In this document: piece after piece, positions 11,702-25,200 of the stretch | How the letters are laid out: each line of letters starts with the position of its first letter | How positions within the stretch are numbered: position 1 is the first letter of the stretch | Assembly: GCA_030549495.1 (NCBI GenBank) | Contig: JAUIRK010000239.1 | Span: 1 to 64,000, forward strand | Reading direction: 5' to 3' | DNA length: 64,000 nucleotides | DNA from: Nectonema munidae | Lineage: Eukaryota; Nematomorpha; Nectonematoida; Nectonematidae | Position numbers and translations under genes: made by a program | Notes under the pieces: model-generated | The model's input: only the letters and a program-made list of their open reading frames with translations | Told to the model about the DNA's origin: nothing | Database searches by the model: none

Positions 11702-14700
11702 TTAAATCATAGAGAATTCCTCAAGTGGAGGCATAGGTAGCATGGATTGTCCCTGTATTGATTGTTCAGGTATTCTCGTCTGTTGCTGGTCTACACCTTC
11801 TAGAGGTTCTATCGTCCATGGCTCCCTTACGGTGTCTTCTTTTATCGGCAAATCTTCCTTCGGTTCAATCACGCTCACGCTGTCGGGAAGTGGATTTTTT
11901 GGACCTCTTTTGCCTTCAGGATCATGAGGCAGCATAATTTTAACTTTGATACCCAAGACTCCTGAAAAATAAATGGGAACGCTTTAATGTATTGCTAAGT
12001 GAATCATTATCCAATACACTGCTTCCTCACATTTTAAACGTAGAAAAACCAAGCAAATCACACATTGAGTTTCCCACTCGAACCAATAATACTTATACTT
12101 TTAATTTGATTGACATCATTGATTCACTTTAAAATAAATGCATAGCACTAGTAGTCGCATATACACCCGCTATATTTTTAAGATTTAAATTAGACTAACG
12201 TCTCTGAAGGTGAAAACACACGTTGTCTCTAATTAGATCCAGAATGATTAACTCAATGCATGGAGATCTTGGTTTCTAAATACTTTAATGGAAACTTACT
12301 GGAACATTTTATAAAAGTAAAAGAATAAAAGTTTTTATGTAATGGAAATTGCGAAAGAATTTGCAAACCTATAAATTATGAAATCAGTTTTGTAAGTGAG
12401 GTAGGAAAGTTGGATGAGATTATACGATATCGTGACAAAAAAATTCAATAAGATTTCACAAAAAGCGAAAGATATCACTTAAAGTAGCAAGTCCGAACTA
12501 TAACTATTTAAGCCAAATATCCTATGATGAGTGAAGTGTGGTTCTGCCACAATTCGGCCAAGACAATAGTTAATGAATTCATCATATAATGTTCAAAGGT
12601 AAACAGATATATAGACTAAAGTACTGGGCGTAGCACGTATATTCAAGTGGATACTTAATTTTTTTCAGATGCGGGTTTAAAATATTTTGCTTTATCTAAA
12701 GTATCATTGAAACAAAGTGAAAGTTGTGGGTAGACTAAAATGTGTTTGAAATGATAAAGCAACTCGTGGTATAATTTTAATCGTATCATACGACTCGTTA
12801 AAAAGATTTGCACCATAGCTATTAGTGGAGCCAGTTAAAGACATTTTTATTCTATCTGGTCAAATAGTGGACGAAAGATGGCCATTCTTAATATCTGCTT
12901 CCCTTGTAAACAATAATAATATATTGATAAATAGAGTAGAATGATATTAAAAAATAAAATTTCTATTTTTAATAATTTCATTACCATCAATAGTATCTTG
13001 TGTACAAAATGTACACTTAAAAGATTTTAATAAAGAAAAAATATCTTTATGAATTTTTTTACAACAATACACACTTGGGACTGAAACACATCATAAAGAC
13101 TAATATATTCAATTATAAAATAAGTATTTTGTATTACTGTATAAAAATAAAAAGCAAAAAACATACTCTAGTATTATGTGTACAAACTGTACACATATGC
13201 TTTACGTAATAATTACTGATATGAATGATGGCTTGCAAGGCTTACTTAGAATCGTAAAAGTACTTTTGACAAGCCCATCTGTTTTCTTTTATAATTTTTC
13301 TTGATTTTGTTTATTCAATCCATATGCACAATAGTTTTTCTATTGTATAATTTTTCATTACTTTATTGTTTTTCAAACGCGTTTGATTTTTATTTATCTG
13401 TTGTTCTTCGTTCATAATGAAGGAAACTGAAAGAAAATGTTTAACCCATTAATGACCAACTTCTAGCATATGAATTCTATGCTTTTATTTGAATAGTTTG
13501 ATGGACATATAACTTAATTTCACATATCAAAACTTGTTAAAAACGAAAAATATTATTTTAGATCAAAAAAACAAATCATAACCTAAAAGTTATATTGTCA
13601 TTAAAGGGAGCATATCTCACATCATGTTGGTAAAAAATACATTGAATTTTACTAAGTAAAAAAAATAAAAAAGCAACAAATTTATTACACGAAAAAGTAA
13701 TTTTTATTACTTTGAATGAAAAGCGTTAAAGCAGTGCATGTGAAGGGCAACGTTACACTTGATACATCTTTTTTTAGTGCCTTTTTTGCAAAATACGCAT
13801 ATTTTCTGGGTGGGGAGATTGCCAAAATCATGATCTTTTGTATCAAATCTAATATCACTGCTGACTATTTGTGAAAAAAGGAATTTTAGCTGTTTTGTTT
13901 GCCAAGTTTTGCAAAAGATACGTGTTGACAATTTCTCGTACGAATCCGAGTTGATCCAATGGTTTTTCTTTATATAGGCAACTTTTTTTGTACAAGAACC
14001 AAGAGTTTTGTAAAGAGGCATGGAACAAAAATCGGAAAAAAGGCCACCACCACTTTTTCAAACGTATGCTCATTTGGTATTGTGTAATATTTTGATTTGA
14101 TCTGTCTACTCCACCCATCAATCGGTTATATTCCGCTATTCCATTTGGTTGTGGTATAACTATGACTTTTCTTTTTGAAGAACACCATCTAACACTTTTC
14201 AAAGGCTTCACACCGAGACAGGTCGATGCCAGATTTACTACATTATTGTCTCTCCATGTTATGTATGATAATTATCTTTGAACCAGTGTATTAATAATTG
14301 GGCATTTTTGCATTCTATCACTTCTTACTACACCTGTTGCATGAAACCCTTTTTTCCTTAAAAGTTCAAACAAATGTAGGGAGCAGAAATAGTTATCCAT
14401 CACAAGGTGGTAATTATTTCCTGGTAAAAGATTAGCAAATTTCATCACAACGCTTCCTCCTATTCCGAGTTCTTTGTTGTAGGCTTCAGACTTACCCGCA
14501 TATGGGGAAACAGAAATAGTGTACCCATCTGAAGTGCACATTGTCCAAGTCTTATACCCGAATCTTATAGGTTTTCCTTTCATGAATTGTTTAGAAGGGT
14601 GCTTACCATAATATTCTATCATTGACTCATCAATGCTAATAGTTTTTGATTCGGGTATACGACATAGAAATCGATTATTTATTTTCTCTTAAAATGGCTT

Positions 14701-16219
14701 TATTTTTGCTAATTTATCACCTGGTTCTAGGCACAAATTGTCGGCTAAATGAATATAACTAAGGACTTTTTCAAACCGATTACGACTAAATGCCTTAGAT
14801 ATAGCTATGTTATGCATGTCGTCTTTTTGTTCCCAGAACATTCTAGTTCTACAAACTGGGCTGTAGCCACTTATTATTAGAACACTTAAAAAAAGTTTCA
14901 ACTCACATATATCAATACTAAAATTTAAATCTCCTTTATCTCTCCTAGCATACAACAACGTTTGTTCTTGAATAAAATCCATAACTTGGTCATCGAAAAA
15001 AAAGTTCAAAATACTTTACGGGAGAAAACGCATTTATGTCATCTAAAGTGCCTTGGATGCGTGAATCATTGTCGCAAGACAAAGACTTTATATCTATTTT
15101 TTCAATTATCTTGAATCAGGCGTTCTTTTAACTTCTTGCAGTAGCATTCAATTGATTTCCCGAAAAATTGTCAATTGAAAATTCATGGTTTTCATCACCA
15201 CTATCTCCATCGCTTATTATTGAATTTTCTGGAGGAGATATGAAGATTTTAGCAGGAGAGAACTCATTATCATTTAAAATTGAAAATGCTTCGTTTACAT
15301 TCATATTCTAAAATATTTACTCTTATAATACTGATATTTTGCTAGAACACTACCCAGATACTACTTACCTATCCCAAAAACACAAAACATGTGCGACAGA
15401 ATATCTAAAGACATAGTGTAGAAATACAGAGTATCGAATGGGCAAAGTGTCGAACAGACATGATAAAGACAGGGGGAAGATAAATGATAATGAAAGAGAA
15501 TAGAGTACAATGTATCGAAAGAAATGATAAATGATAATGAGAGAAAAATAAAGTATCCATTTATTTATTTATCATAATTTACATTTATTTTTCAGTCTGT
15601 TAGAGATTTAGTCACCAATTAATTTCTTTCAAGATTTAAAAGTTTCTATAAATTTCCATTCTACCAAACCCATCATAATGGAAATAATCAAGACTCAAAT
15701 GGGTGGAAAGAAACGCCGGACAAAATCCCACTCCCCCTGGACAAAATACCTTCTCAAAATGAGAAAGAGGACAGAACCCCCCTCTTTTAAACACAAAAAC
15801 TTGATTATTAGAGTTAGTATTAACACAAGCCATAAATTTGATACACCAAAATGACGTGTACAGACAAAAGTCCTACCTCCATGAATACGTGATAGATAGT
15901 GAACGAATTTATTGGAAATGTGAAAAACGACATTATTGCAACGGCAGAGCAATAACACAAAGTGAAACAATTTGTAAAACTACAGAGCATTCACATCAGC
16001 AAGAAGGTTCTCATATAGATGTTATAAAAGTTATACATAAGATAAAAATTCGTTCTCAACATTTTTTAAAATTCTTATTGTTTTTAGTGTTATATTGTTG
16101 TATACTTGTAATCCTTTATCCATTTTATCTTTTCGATACATTGTCATTTCGACACTCTCTATTTCGACTCTCTCTTTCGCTATTTTGTCCTAGAACCCAC
16201 TCACACACACACACACACA

Positions 16220-16268
<49 letters not shown>

Positions 16269-19200
16269 ACACTCACAATACATATAAATTCAAATTCGAG
16301 AGGCATAAACTTAACTAACTTACTTAGTGTTAGAGCAGAGATTCGAAGACAAAAAGGAAATGTTTTGAATCTAAATAATCCCTGATTACAAATGGAACTG
16401 TGATATAGAAAATGTGACCTTGAGAGAAAAATTTCTATGTTCAATATCAGAATGATAATTTTTCATTGCAGTATGAAGCTTACAAAAACGAATATATAAT
16501 CAACATTTGGTAAACCTTGAATGAACCTAACATTTGGTGCCAAAATAAAAAATAATTTCATTGCAGAATATGAAGAAGCTTGCAAATAATAAGTAATTGC
16601 ATTTTATTTTATTATATATCAATTATAACTATTTTTAAAGTTTTGATAACCACATGTAGTCTTTCATGACAATATAACCTAAAAGTTATGTAAAAAAAAT
16701 TGGAAATAATAATCCTTTAGAAAATATTTTTTCGATAGTTATGTATCAGGTCTTGTTTTTAACAGTCTAAATTTAATTTTAAATGAAACCGGTGAGCAAG
16801 AACTCGATCCTAGCATACAATAATTTCAAAACAAATTCAAATTGAAAGATGAGCGTTTTTTCTGTGACATGCAATCATACTTGAGATCATTAATTTTGAT
16901 GAGATGGTGCTTTGCTCTGAAAAATCAGCCAAATTTGTTATGAAAACTCACTTTAAATGTTTTAAGGTTAATGAAGGAAGCTAGAGAAGCTTTTTATTGT
17001 AAAATTATTCATTAAAAAAAACATAACTTTTTGGTTATGATGTCATTAATGGGTAGGCTCGTTTTTTCTTATCTATGCTCCAAGAAAATGACTGAAAATG
17101 TTCAAGAATCATTGTGAAGACGAATTTTTGTTGAATGAAGGTACTTCCGATCTGATGGAAGAACCACAAAGCAATCATAATGGTGATGACAATGAAGGCG
17201 AAATTGAAATTTTTGTTGATGAATCAGAATCTGAAGAGGGAAGCAGCGAAGAAAGTGAACCAAAAAATTGTGAGCAAGATAATAATCTCGTAGCCAACGG
17301 AATACGTTGGAATTATAACCTTATTCCTTCTGCTCTACGAAAAAGAAATATTTTAACACAGAAGCCTGGAGTTGTTTGCAGAGTTAACACCGAGATGAAA
17401 GATTTTATGCTTTTTTATTCTGAGGAAATGTTTTTACTTATTATGAGATATACAAACAGAAAAGTGAGTGATGTTTACTATGAATATAAAACTAAAAATA
17501 ATTGTGCACAATGTGCTCCTCATATGGCAAGATTTTCTATGGAAGAAATAAAAGCTTCGTTTGCAATTCTAATTAGAGCAGGAGTTGATCGTGAAAACAT
17601 GACAAATTTGCAATAATTATGGACAGAAGTAGATGGCAGACCTTTTTATAAGGCAACCATGTCTTTTCAAAGATTTAAGTTTTTTCTAAAATGTTACGTT
17701 TTGATAGTTTCAGAAACCGTGAAGAAAGAAAAAAATCACGGCAATTCGTGATTTATGGAACTTGTTTCAAAAAAATCTACTAAATTTCTACATTCCTGAT
17801 ATCAACATAACCGTAGATGAACAATTAGTTGGCTATACAGGCAAAGTCCCGGGTAGAGTCTACATGCCTAATAAACCACGTAAATATGGTGTTAAAATAT
17901 ATTGGGCTTCTTCCGGTTTCGCCAAAGGATATATCCAGGGCCAAGTTTTTAAAAAGTTGTAAAGAAATAGGTTTAATACTAAAAAATTTAAAACTTATCA
18001 ATTTTTTTCATGAAAAAACTTATCGATATTTAGAATTCTGATACTTTAGTTTTTTATAATCAATTTGGGTGGTGCTCTCACGTTCCGATGCCAGCAGAGA
18101 CCTCAAATTAAGAGTGCTCTTGGTCTAAGATTCACCCGTCCAGATAAGAGGGATATTTCTTCCCCCGGATGCAAAACCCACTCAAAAAAATTAAATTATA
18201 ACAAGTTTCGAGTAAATTTTAAATCCAGTAAAATAGGTATTTGATGTGGAGGGGCCAACATGGGGTCCAGCCAAAAAACTGAGGGGGGGGGGGGGGCATG
18301 CCCCCCTTAAAACCGCCACTGGATATATCTATGATGATCCAAATAAAGATCTTGAAAAAAATACGAGCAAAGTTTTTCCTGCAGTATTGTACTTCATTTG
18401 ATGGAGCCTTTTTTTGTTCAGGAAGGGAAGTTTATACTGATGTATTTTACTTCTCAAAAACTTGCTATTGAACTGGCTAAAAAAATTTGTCACTAATAGG
18501 AACTATCAAAAGCGCAAGGAAAGAAATTCCACACATCATGAAGACATTGAAAGGCCGTCAAGTTTTTTCTACACTTTCACTCTATGATCATGAAAATAAA
18601 ATTGTATTTTTTCCTATGCACCACGAAAAAAAAATGTTTTACTACTTTCATCTTCTCATTCTCAAATTGATGCTTCTTCTAGAGAAGATTTAAAGCCTAA
18701 CACCATACTTGATTATAATGAAAACAAAAATGGAGTAGACCTGATGGATGGAATAATAGAAGAGTTCACGACACGTAGAAAGAGCGTAAGATGGCCAGTA
18801 CTGATAAATTACAACATAATGGACGTCTGCTGGCATAATGCTTTTATTTTTTTCTTAAAATTTCTTTCTGCATAACCAGAAAGAAATTTCTCAGATCTCT
18901 CTACTTCTAACTTTGCTGAACCTTTTGCTAAAACCCGTTTACAAAAAGCAAACATTTGGAAGAAAAACTACTTGCATCTATTATTGTAGGCTTTTCATCC
19001 AACTATGAATCTTCTGCTTTAGAATGCGATGAAGTAACAAAACCACAACGTGCTAGAAGATATTACAAATGCAAAAAATGGAGTCGATCTATTTGTTTCA
19101 ATTGCAAAAGAACAATATGTCCGGTACACAGAAAAAAAATTAAAAAAGAATTATGTCTTTTTTGTAAATAGGGTTTTTAATATTTGTTTTTTATCTTTAA

Positions 19201-22200
19201 AAAAATATATGTTATAAAACTTTTTTATTTTGAAATTCTAGCTTTCTAGTTTGTGTACATTTTGTACACAAAATACTGTTAGGTGTTTAGATATTTAAGT
19301 ACTATTGAGGGTTAAATTTCAATCAGTGAAGACCATATAATATAAATTTTACATATTTAACCCATAGCGTCATTTTATTAAAATAATTCAACTAATACTA
19401 AGTGCAAAAGTATGCATGTATTTTATGGATATCGCACATAGATTTTTTGAGGGTGTGAAAAACACGGGTATGTTTGTGAGGATAAATCCTTGCAGTACTA
19501 TAATATAGACTCAGTATTTCTGATGTTCATTCAGAGGCGCACATACGGGGGGGGGGGCGAAAATGTTTTCAGGAGTTTTTAATGACCTTCGCCCCCAATA
19601 ATTTTCTATAAGCTGCTTGTTAGTTGTTTATAAAACATGTATGATGATCGCATTATAGAATGTAATGATCATTAGAATACATGAAAATGTAAGGTATAAG
19701 AATAAAAGAAGGAATGCAGACTTTCGAATCAATCAAACATGCCAAGCTGCTCTGAAATTCCTGTCAAACATATTTTTTTAGTTTCAATATTCATACAATA
19801 AGTAAGCAATGCTTATCACAGTGTCTCCTCCTTGTAGAATTTTTGAGCAAACACATGTTTATGATCCACTAGATTTTCTCATCTTCTGTCACAGTGATTA
19901 AGTGATTATATTTCTCTTTCTGTCTCCTCTGTTTTTCTCTTCCGCTTTATCTGCTAAAACTCAATCATTCACTCAAGTTCTCGTTCAAGCTCTCTTCTTT
20001 CTTCCTATCTCATTCAGCTCTCTTCTCTCCAGTGACGTAGTTAGGCTGGGCATGAGGGGCCGTGCCCACACTCCTATGTACCGCATGGTGCCCCCATGCA
20101 ACTTATGCGATATCAGTTTTCGAAAATTTCTCCAACGAAAGGGTCAAGAAAGTATAAATAATGTTGCTCAAGTTTTTTGTTTTTAAATGTTGCCCGCCAC
20201 CTATCAACTTTTTTCTGGCTACACCACTGCTTCTGTCTAATTTGCATTTAAAGTTAAATTAAAATAGTTTTCAATCGTTAGAATTTTATATCAATGAATA
20301 TTGTTAGACTCGCACTAAGAATTTTTTTCAACAAAAGTATTTTGTAACATTTGAAAACTTTAATTTTTTCAAGTCAAGAAATTTTTTTCAATAGTTATTT
20401 GGGAATGAATATTTTGACTAGCTATTCAGTTTAAAAAGGAAGAATATTCTATTTGCTTAATATTTGAGCAGAGATATTTTTTATAATGTTCGATCGTTAA
20501 ATTTTATAAGTAACACTGTACATAATTAATTAAATCATTTTTTTAAAGAAAATTTATTGATTATTATAATAAAATTATAATATCGAAACAAAATGTTTCA
20601 GTTGCTAAAAAATGTACTTAATCTATTTTTAAGATTCTATTTTGTGATTTATAACAGCTGTCATAATTTTATTTGTGGACAAAAATATTCAAAAAAATCA
20701 AAATGATTTTCTTTTCTCGTATACTTTGATTTATGTTAGGTTAAATAATTTTTTAATGATTTTGCGTTTTTAGACTTAAATAATTTTATAAAAAGTGATT
20801 AAATTACCATTTTTGTATACTATGATTCTTTACAATATGTAAAAAACACAAGTGCTACCAAATCACCTTATAAGGGTTAGCTACTTAAACGTTGGCTTTT
20901 GCAGCTTATAAAAACTTGAAAATATCAAATAAACTCATTCTTTATGCCTCCTATTATTTTAAAATTATTCTGAGAACAGACGGTTCCATTTTAATAGTGA
21001 AAATTGCTTTATTAGTTTATTTTGTTTCCTTTCTCTCTTATGTTAATGTAGCAAAATTTTCAATTTTGAGTAAAAGGTAAGGTGCAGCGGGTGTATTTTC
21101 ATTGATACACTTTGGAATTTTGGATTTTTTTAAACTAGTGTATATTCTGCAAATTTAATTAAAATATTTTCGCTGGAAGTATAGTATTTAAATTCACCAA
21201 ATTTGTAAAAAAAAATATAAAGTAGTCTTATAAATTTAGGACTTTAGGTATGCGCTGAATACACTCTATTTTAAGGATTGCTCGAATATTTGGTCTCCTG
21301 TGGTATTTCCAGACCACTAATTTTGAAAATTGCAACAAAAAAATTCCGCCCCCAATAATTTCGAGGATGTGCGGCCGTGTTCATTATGGCTAATTTTATT
21401 AGTCGAGTGTATTAAACAATTTGATTTTTTTATTTGATCAGCAGTTCCCAAAGTGTAGGGTGCGCCCGGAGCGTAAGATTAACTCAAAGAAAGAGATCCT
21501 GAAAAGGAGCAAAATGAATAAACATATTTTTTCAAAAATATTAAAAATAAAAAATGTATATTAAGTAATTAATGAACTAATTAATTTAAAAGTACGGAAA
21601 GAAATTTTAATGACTGCGACGTCGGAAAACTACAAAAATGTTGACATTCTCTCACTTGGTTTTTTTGTGGTTTCAAAGTTTTGTCTTTGGACAATCATAA
21701 ATATTGCGATTAACACAACTAGATCTAGAATTTACATACCTTGTCTTAGCAAAACATGCCTAACAGCGCTATCCACGTATTCATTCTTAGGCTGGCCAGT
21801 GTGGATCATGAAGCCATCGGTGAATTTCATCGCTTTTGCTCTCTGACCACGCAACTTGCCACTAACGATCACTTCAACGCCCTGAGCTCCAGCGTCCATG
21901 ATGAACCTGACAACTCCATAACAAGCTCTAAAACAAATACGAACGCATGATTCAAATAACGACACAATTAAAAGGATAACTCTACGCTCAGAATCTTAGG
22001 TTTAGCCTATCAACATCAATGGATATAAAAGCATTTTGCATGCACAATCAAGACGTGAAAGGCCCTTCGATTATCGCCCAGGTTTTTTGTGAATAGATTT
22101 CCTTATGGCAGACGTTTTTGCTTCGATGATAATAATCTGTCAGAATCGAAAGTAATGGAAAAATGGAGATTTACTACTGTATCAGATTATGGATCGTATA

Positions 22201-25200
22201 CAACGAATAACTATTTGTTACACAAGGATCAAGAATATCATTTGACAACTTAATTATTCTAACAATATAAAATATATATTAGTGATGGGAGGATTATCAC
22301 TAACTTTATTTTTGTTACAAGAAATAGAACCACTCTTTATTGTCAAGTTTTTTGTCCTGATTTCAAATATTATGTCAAATTTGCTCCAACATGTATAGTT
22401 TTTTTGTAATTACATTTTTAAAATACCAATTTTACTGCTTTTTAACGAAATTTATATATAGAGATTAAAATATAAAAAGTAGAATTTTATTAACAAAAAA
22501 ACTTTTTATAGAGTTTATTTTGCATATATTTTCAAGTATTAATAGGTTTTTGTTTATTTTTTTCATTCTTTTAAATTTATTCTTACTTTCTCGTTGTAAA
22601 AACCAACAGTAATCTCCCATCATATTTGGGTTAAATTTTCCTTCATATCTTTTTTCCATTATTGCAATTTCTTGATGAAAACGTTCACCATGCTCATCGC
22701 TGACAGAACCTAAATTTTCAGGAAAAAAGTCTAAATGAGAATGTAGAAAGTGTATCTTTAAAGACATTCTGCAACCCATTGCTTTAAAACAAACCAAGAT
22801 GTTTTCTATAATTTCGACATAATTGGATGCTTTCAAGAAAGTTTTCAACGACATCTTTGAAAGAATCCCAAGCTTTCAGTTCGCATTCATCAAGTGATGG
22901 GGGAAAATTTTTTATCTTTAAGTAAACTTCGAATTTGGGGACCAGTGAAAACCCTCGCTTTCAATTTAACTTCAGATATTGACTTTTTGAATTTATTTTT
23001 TAAAGAGTTAAAACCATTTCCTTCAAAGTTCATCCCTTTTACAAAGTTTTTAAACAATCCAAGTTTAATATGGAGGGGAGGAAGAAGAATTTTTTTTGAA
23101 TCAACTAGTGGTGGATGGTTAACATTGTGCTTACCAACAATGAATTCATTTCTAGGAGACCAATCTTTTTTTTCATAGTGAATATCATCATTTCTACTAT
23201 TCCACAAACATAAGAAACACATATATTTTGTGTAACCTAATTGAAGTCCAAGAAGTAAAGAAACAACTTTTAATTCACCACTTATATTCCATTTATGATC
23301 GCTGTAATTCAATAAATTTAAAATCATCTTCATAGTTTCATATGTTTCTTCATATGCTGTTGCAAGTAGCAATAGAATTGAAGGTTTTTGGCTTTCTTCG
23401 TATAACAAAACTGCATTAAGACTTGTTTTATTAGAATCAATATAAAGCCTCCATTTTTCAGAATTGTAGCATGAATTAATCTTTTTTATAAGACCATCAA
23501 CGTCATTACAATAACAGCATTCTAAATGCCGATAACGAAAGCTGGAAACTTTTGTTTCAGGAAGAAGTAACTTCCATTCTTTTAATCAGGAGCAAAGTAG
23601 TTCTGCCTTTTCTTTTGTCAAACCCAAATCTCGAACTAGATCATTCAAATCTGACTGGGAAAGCAAATGTGATCCATCATTTTCATAGAATTCAGCATCA
23701 CTAATCAAAGATAATAATTGGCTACTTAGTTGATTTAGCCTACTTTTATTTCTATTTTTTTATTGAGTTTAGATACCACTTTTCTGATTTTTAACGAAGG
23801 GCATTCGTTGCATTTATACCGACAGTGTGCAAAGAAATCGCATTCCTCTGCTATCACGCTTGCTATTGATTCTAGCGCAAACCATGAGAAGAAAGATAAA
23901 CTTTAGAATTTTTACTTAGTGTTTTCAACAGTGGCGGATCCAGAAATTTCTTATAGGGGGGGGGGCGAAATCTATTTAATTTTTTTTTTGCAATTTTGCT
24001 AAATGTCTTCAGAGAATACGACAGCTGTATTCTTTTAGAATCACTAATTACCTATGTTTTCATATTTTTAACATTATTTTGCCATGAATAAATTGCAAGA
24101 ATTTATTTTTTATAAATGTAAGTGTAATTTTCGAAGCCATTTTTCATAGGGCGGGCCTAGGCCAATGAGCCCCCCTGGATCCGCCACTGATTTTCAATAT
24201 TTAAGTAATAATGCATGTAAAAGAATGATCTTACCTTCTAACAGCTAAACCACCAATAAGTTTGTATCTTAGGGATTCGCATTGGGCCATGGCACACAAT
24301 CCTCGGGATAAAACTTTTTTGGCATACAACTAAACAAGAAATAGAAAGATCAAGAGTTTTTAAGCTTGGTATAAGCCAAACTATGTCATGGGTAGAAGTG
24401 TTTGAGTAAACATGTACTTTATCTCTGACGAAAGGGAACCGACACACAAATAAATAAGCACAGCGCACTCACCAAGCAAACATCATACGTATAAAGTTAT
24501 TGTAATTGAAAAACCTTATTTATGGGAAATGTTATAAAAACTACAATAGATTTAAGACAAATATGTAATATCAATCAACTGACATTTAATTGTAACATAT
24601 TAATATCATCCAATTTAATATTAAAACAGTTTTGTTGAAAGCAAATGGTCAACACATAAAAAACTCTAATTTGTTGGTACATCTTTTGAAAAACTTAGAC
24701 CGCTAAAGTTCGTTCACTCTGGTTGAGAAACACTGGCTCTATGGTATATTCCAGTACATAAAATGTATCCACGCAAAAACGAAATATATTTGTTGATTAA
24801 GAAGAAAATCAATCACGATTGTTAGTCTATTTATCCTCCTCTTCACAAGAGTCTGAAAATCTCGTCTTTATGTGTGTCTCAGCAGTAAAACTCAAGTGAT
24901 AATTAACATGCTCTGTGCATTATGTAAATAAAAAGAAGCAAGAAGCTTCCATCTTTAAATGGAATTTGCTTAAAACTGGAGATCGTAAGTAAATAAAAAT
25001 TAGGTCATGTATTTCAACCAATAAAAAAAACACCATTATTGTTTTGATAGAAAAATCGAAACTGCAAAACAGTACAATTATTTATAATCCTCATTAACTA
25101 CTTCAAGAAACTAAAGTAGTAAATTGTTAATCCAGGAAAAAAGCAAATTATTATTTTTTAAATTAGGCCAATGCCTATATTTACTGGATATAATAAATAG

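Larger units (their letters stand above)
13445..17053 (-). mobile_element. piggyBac element A, inserted in B
   Basis: Perfect 12-bp terminal repeats: CCCATTAATGAC at 13445 and its complement ending at 17053. TTAA precedes the left end (13441-13444); the right flank is TAGG, so the duplication is imperfect. Subterminal near-palindromes are AGCATA..GAATTC..TATGCT at 13465-13483, ATAACCTAAAAGTTAT at 13578-13593 and 16674-16689, and CATAACTTTTTGGTTATG at 17022-17039. The transposase lies on the minus strand, so the 5' end is at the right. A MULE-like element and a CA microsatellite swell its 5' region. Confidence 0.82.
12984..19311 (+). mobile_element. piggyBac element B (host of nested insertions)
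   Basis: Termini are CCATCAATAGTA (from 12984) and the complement of CCCTCAATAGTA (ending 19311), followed by TTAA on the right and ATTA on the left. The palindrome GTGTACAAAATGTACAC lies at 13000-13016, a variant lies at 13178-13194, and the inverse lies at 19253-19269. The transposase is on the plus strand from 17098. Two later insertions interrupt the element: piggyBac A at 13445-17053, upstream of the open frame, and a hAT MITE at 17936-18321 in the catalytic core. The whole complex lies in RPS3 intron 4, antisense to the gene. Confidence 0.85.

Noticed and set aside
13417-13444. ATG at 13417 as the original start of the element B transposase, split by element A
   Set aside because: The frame does not continue open on the far side of the insertion, so the join cannot be shown.
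16190-16444. Long frames of alternating Thr/His and Cys/Val
   Set aside because: Produced by the CA microsatellite.
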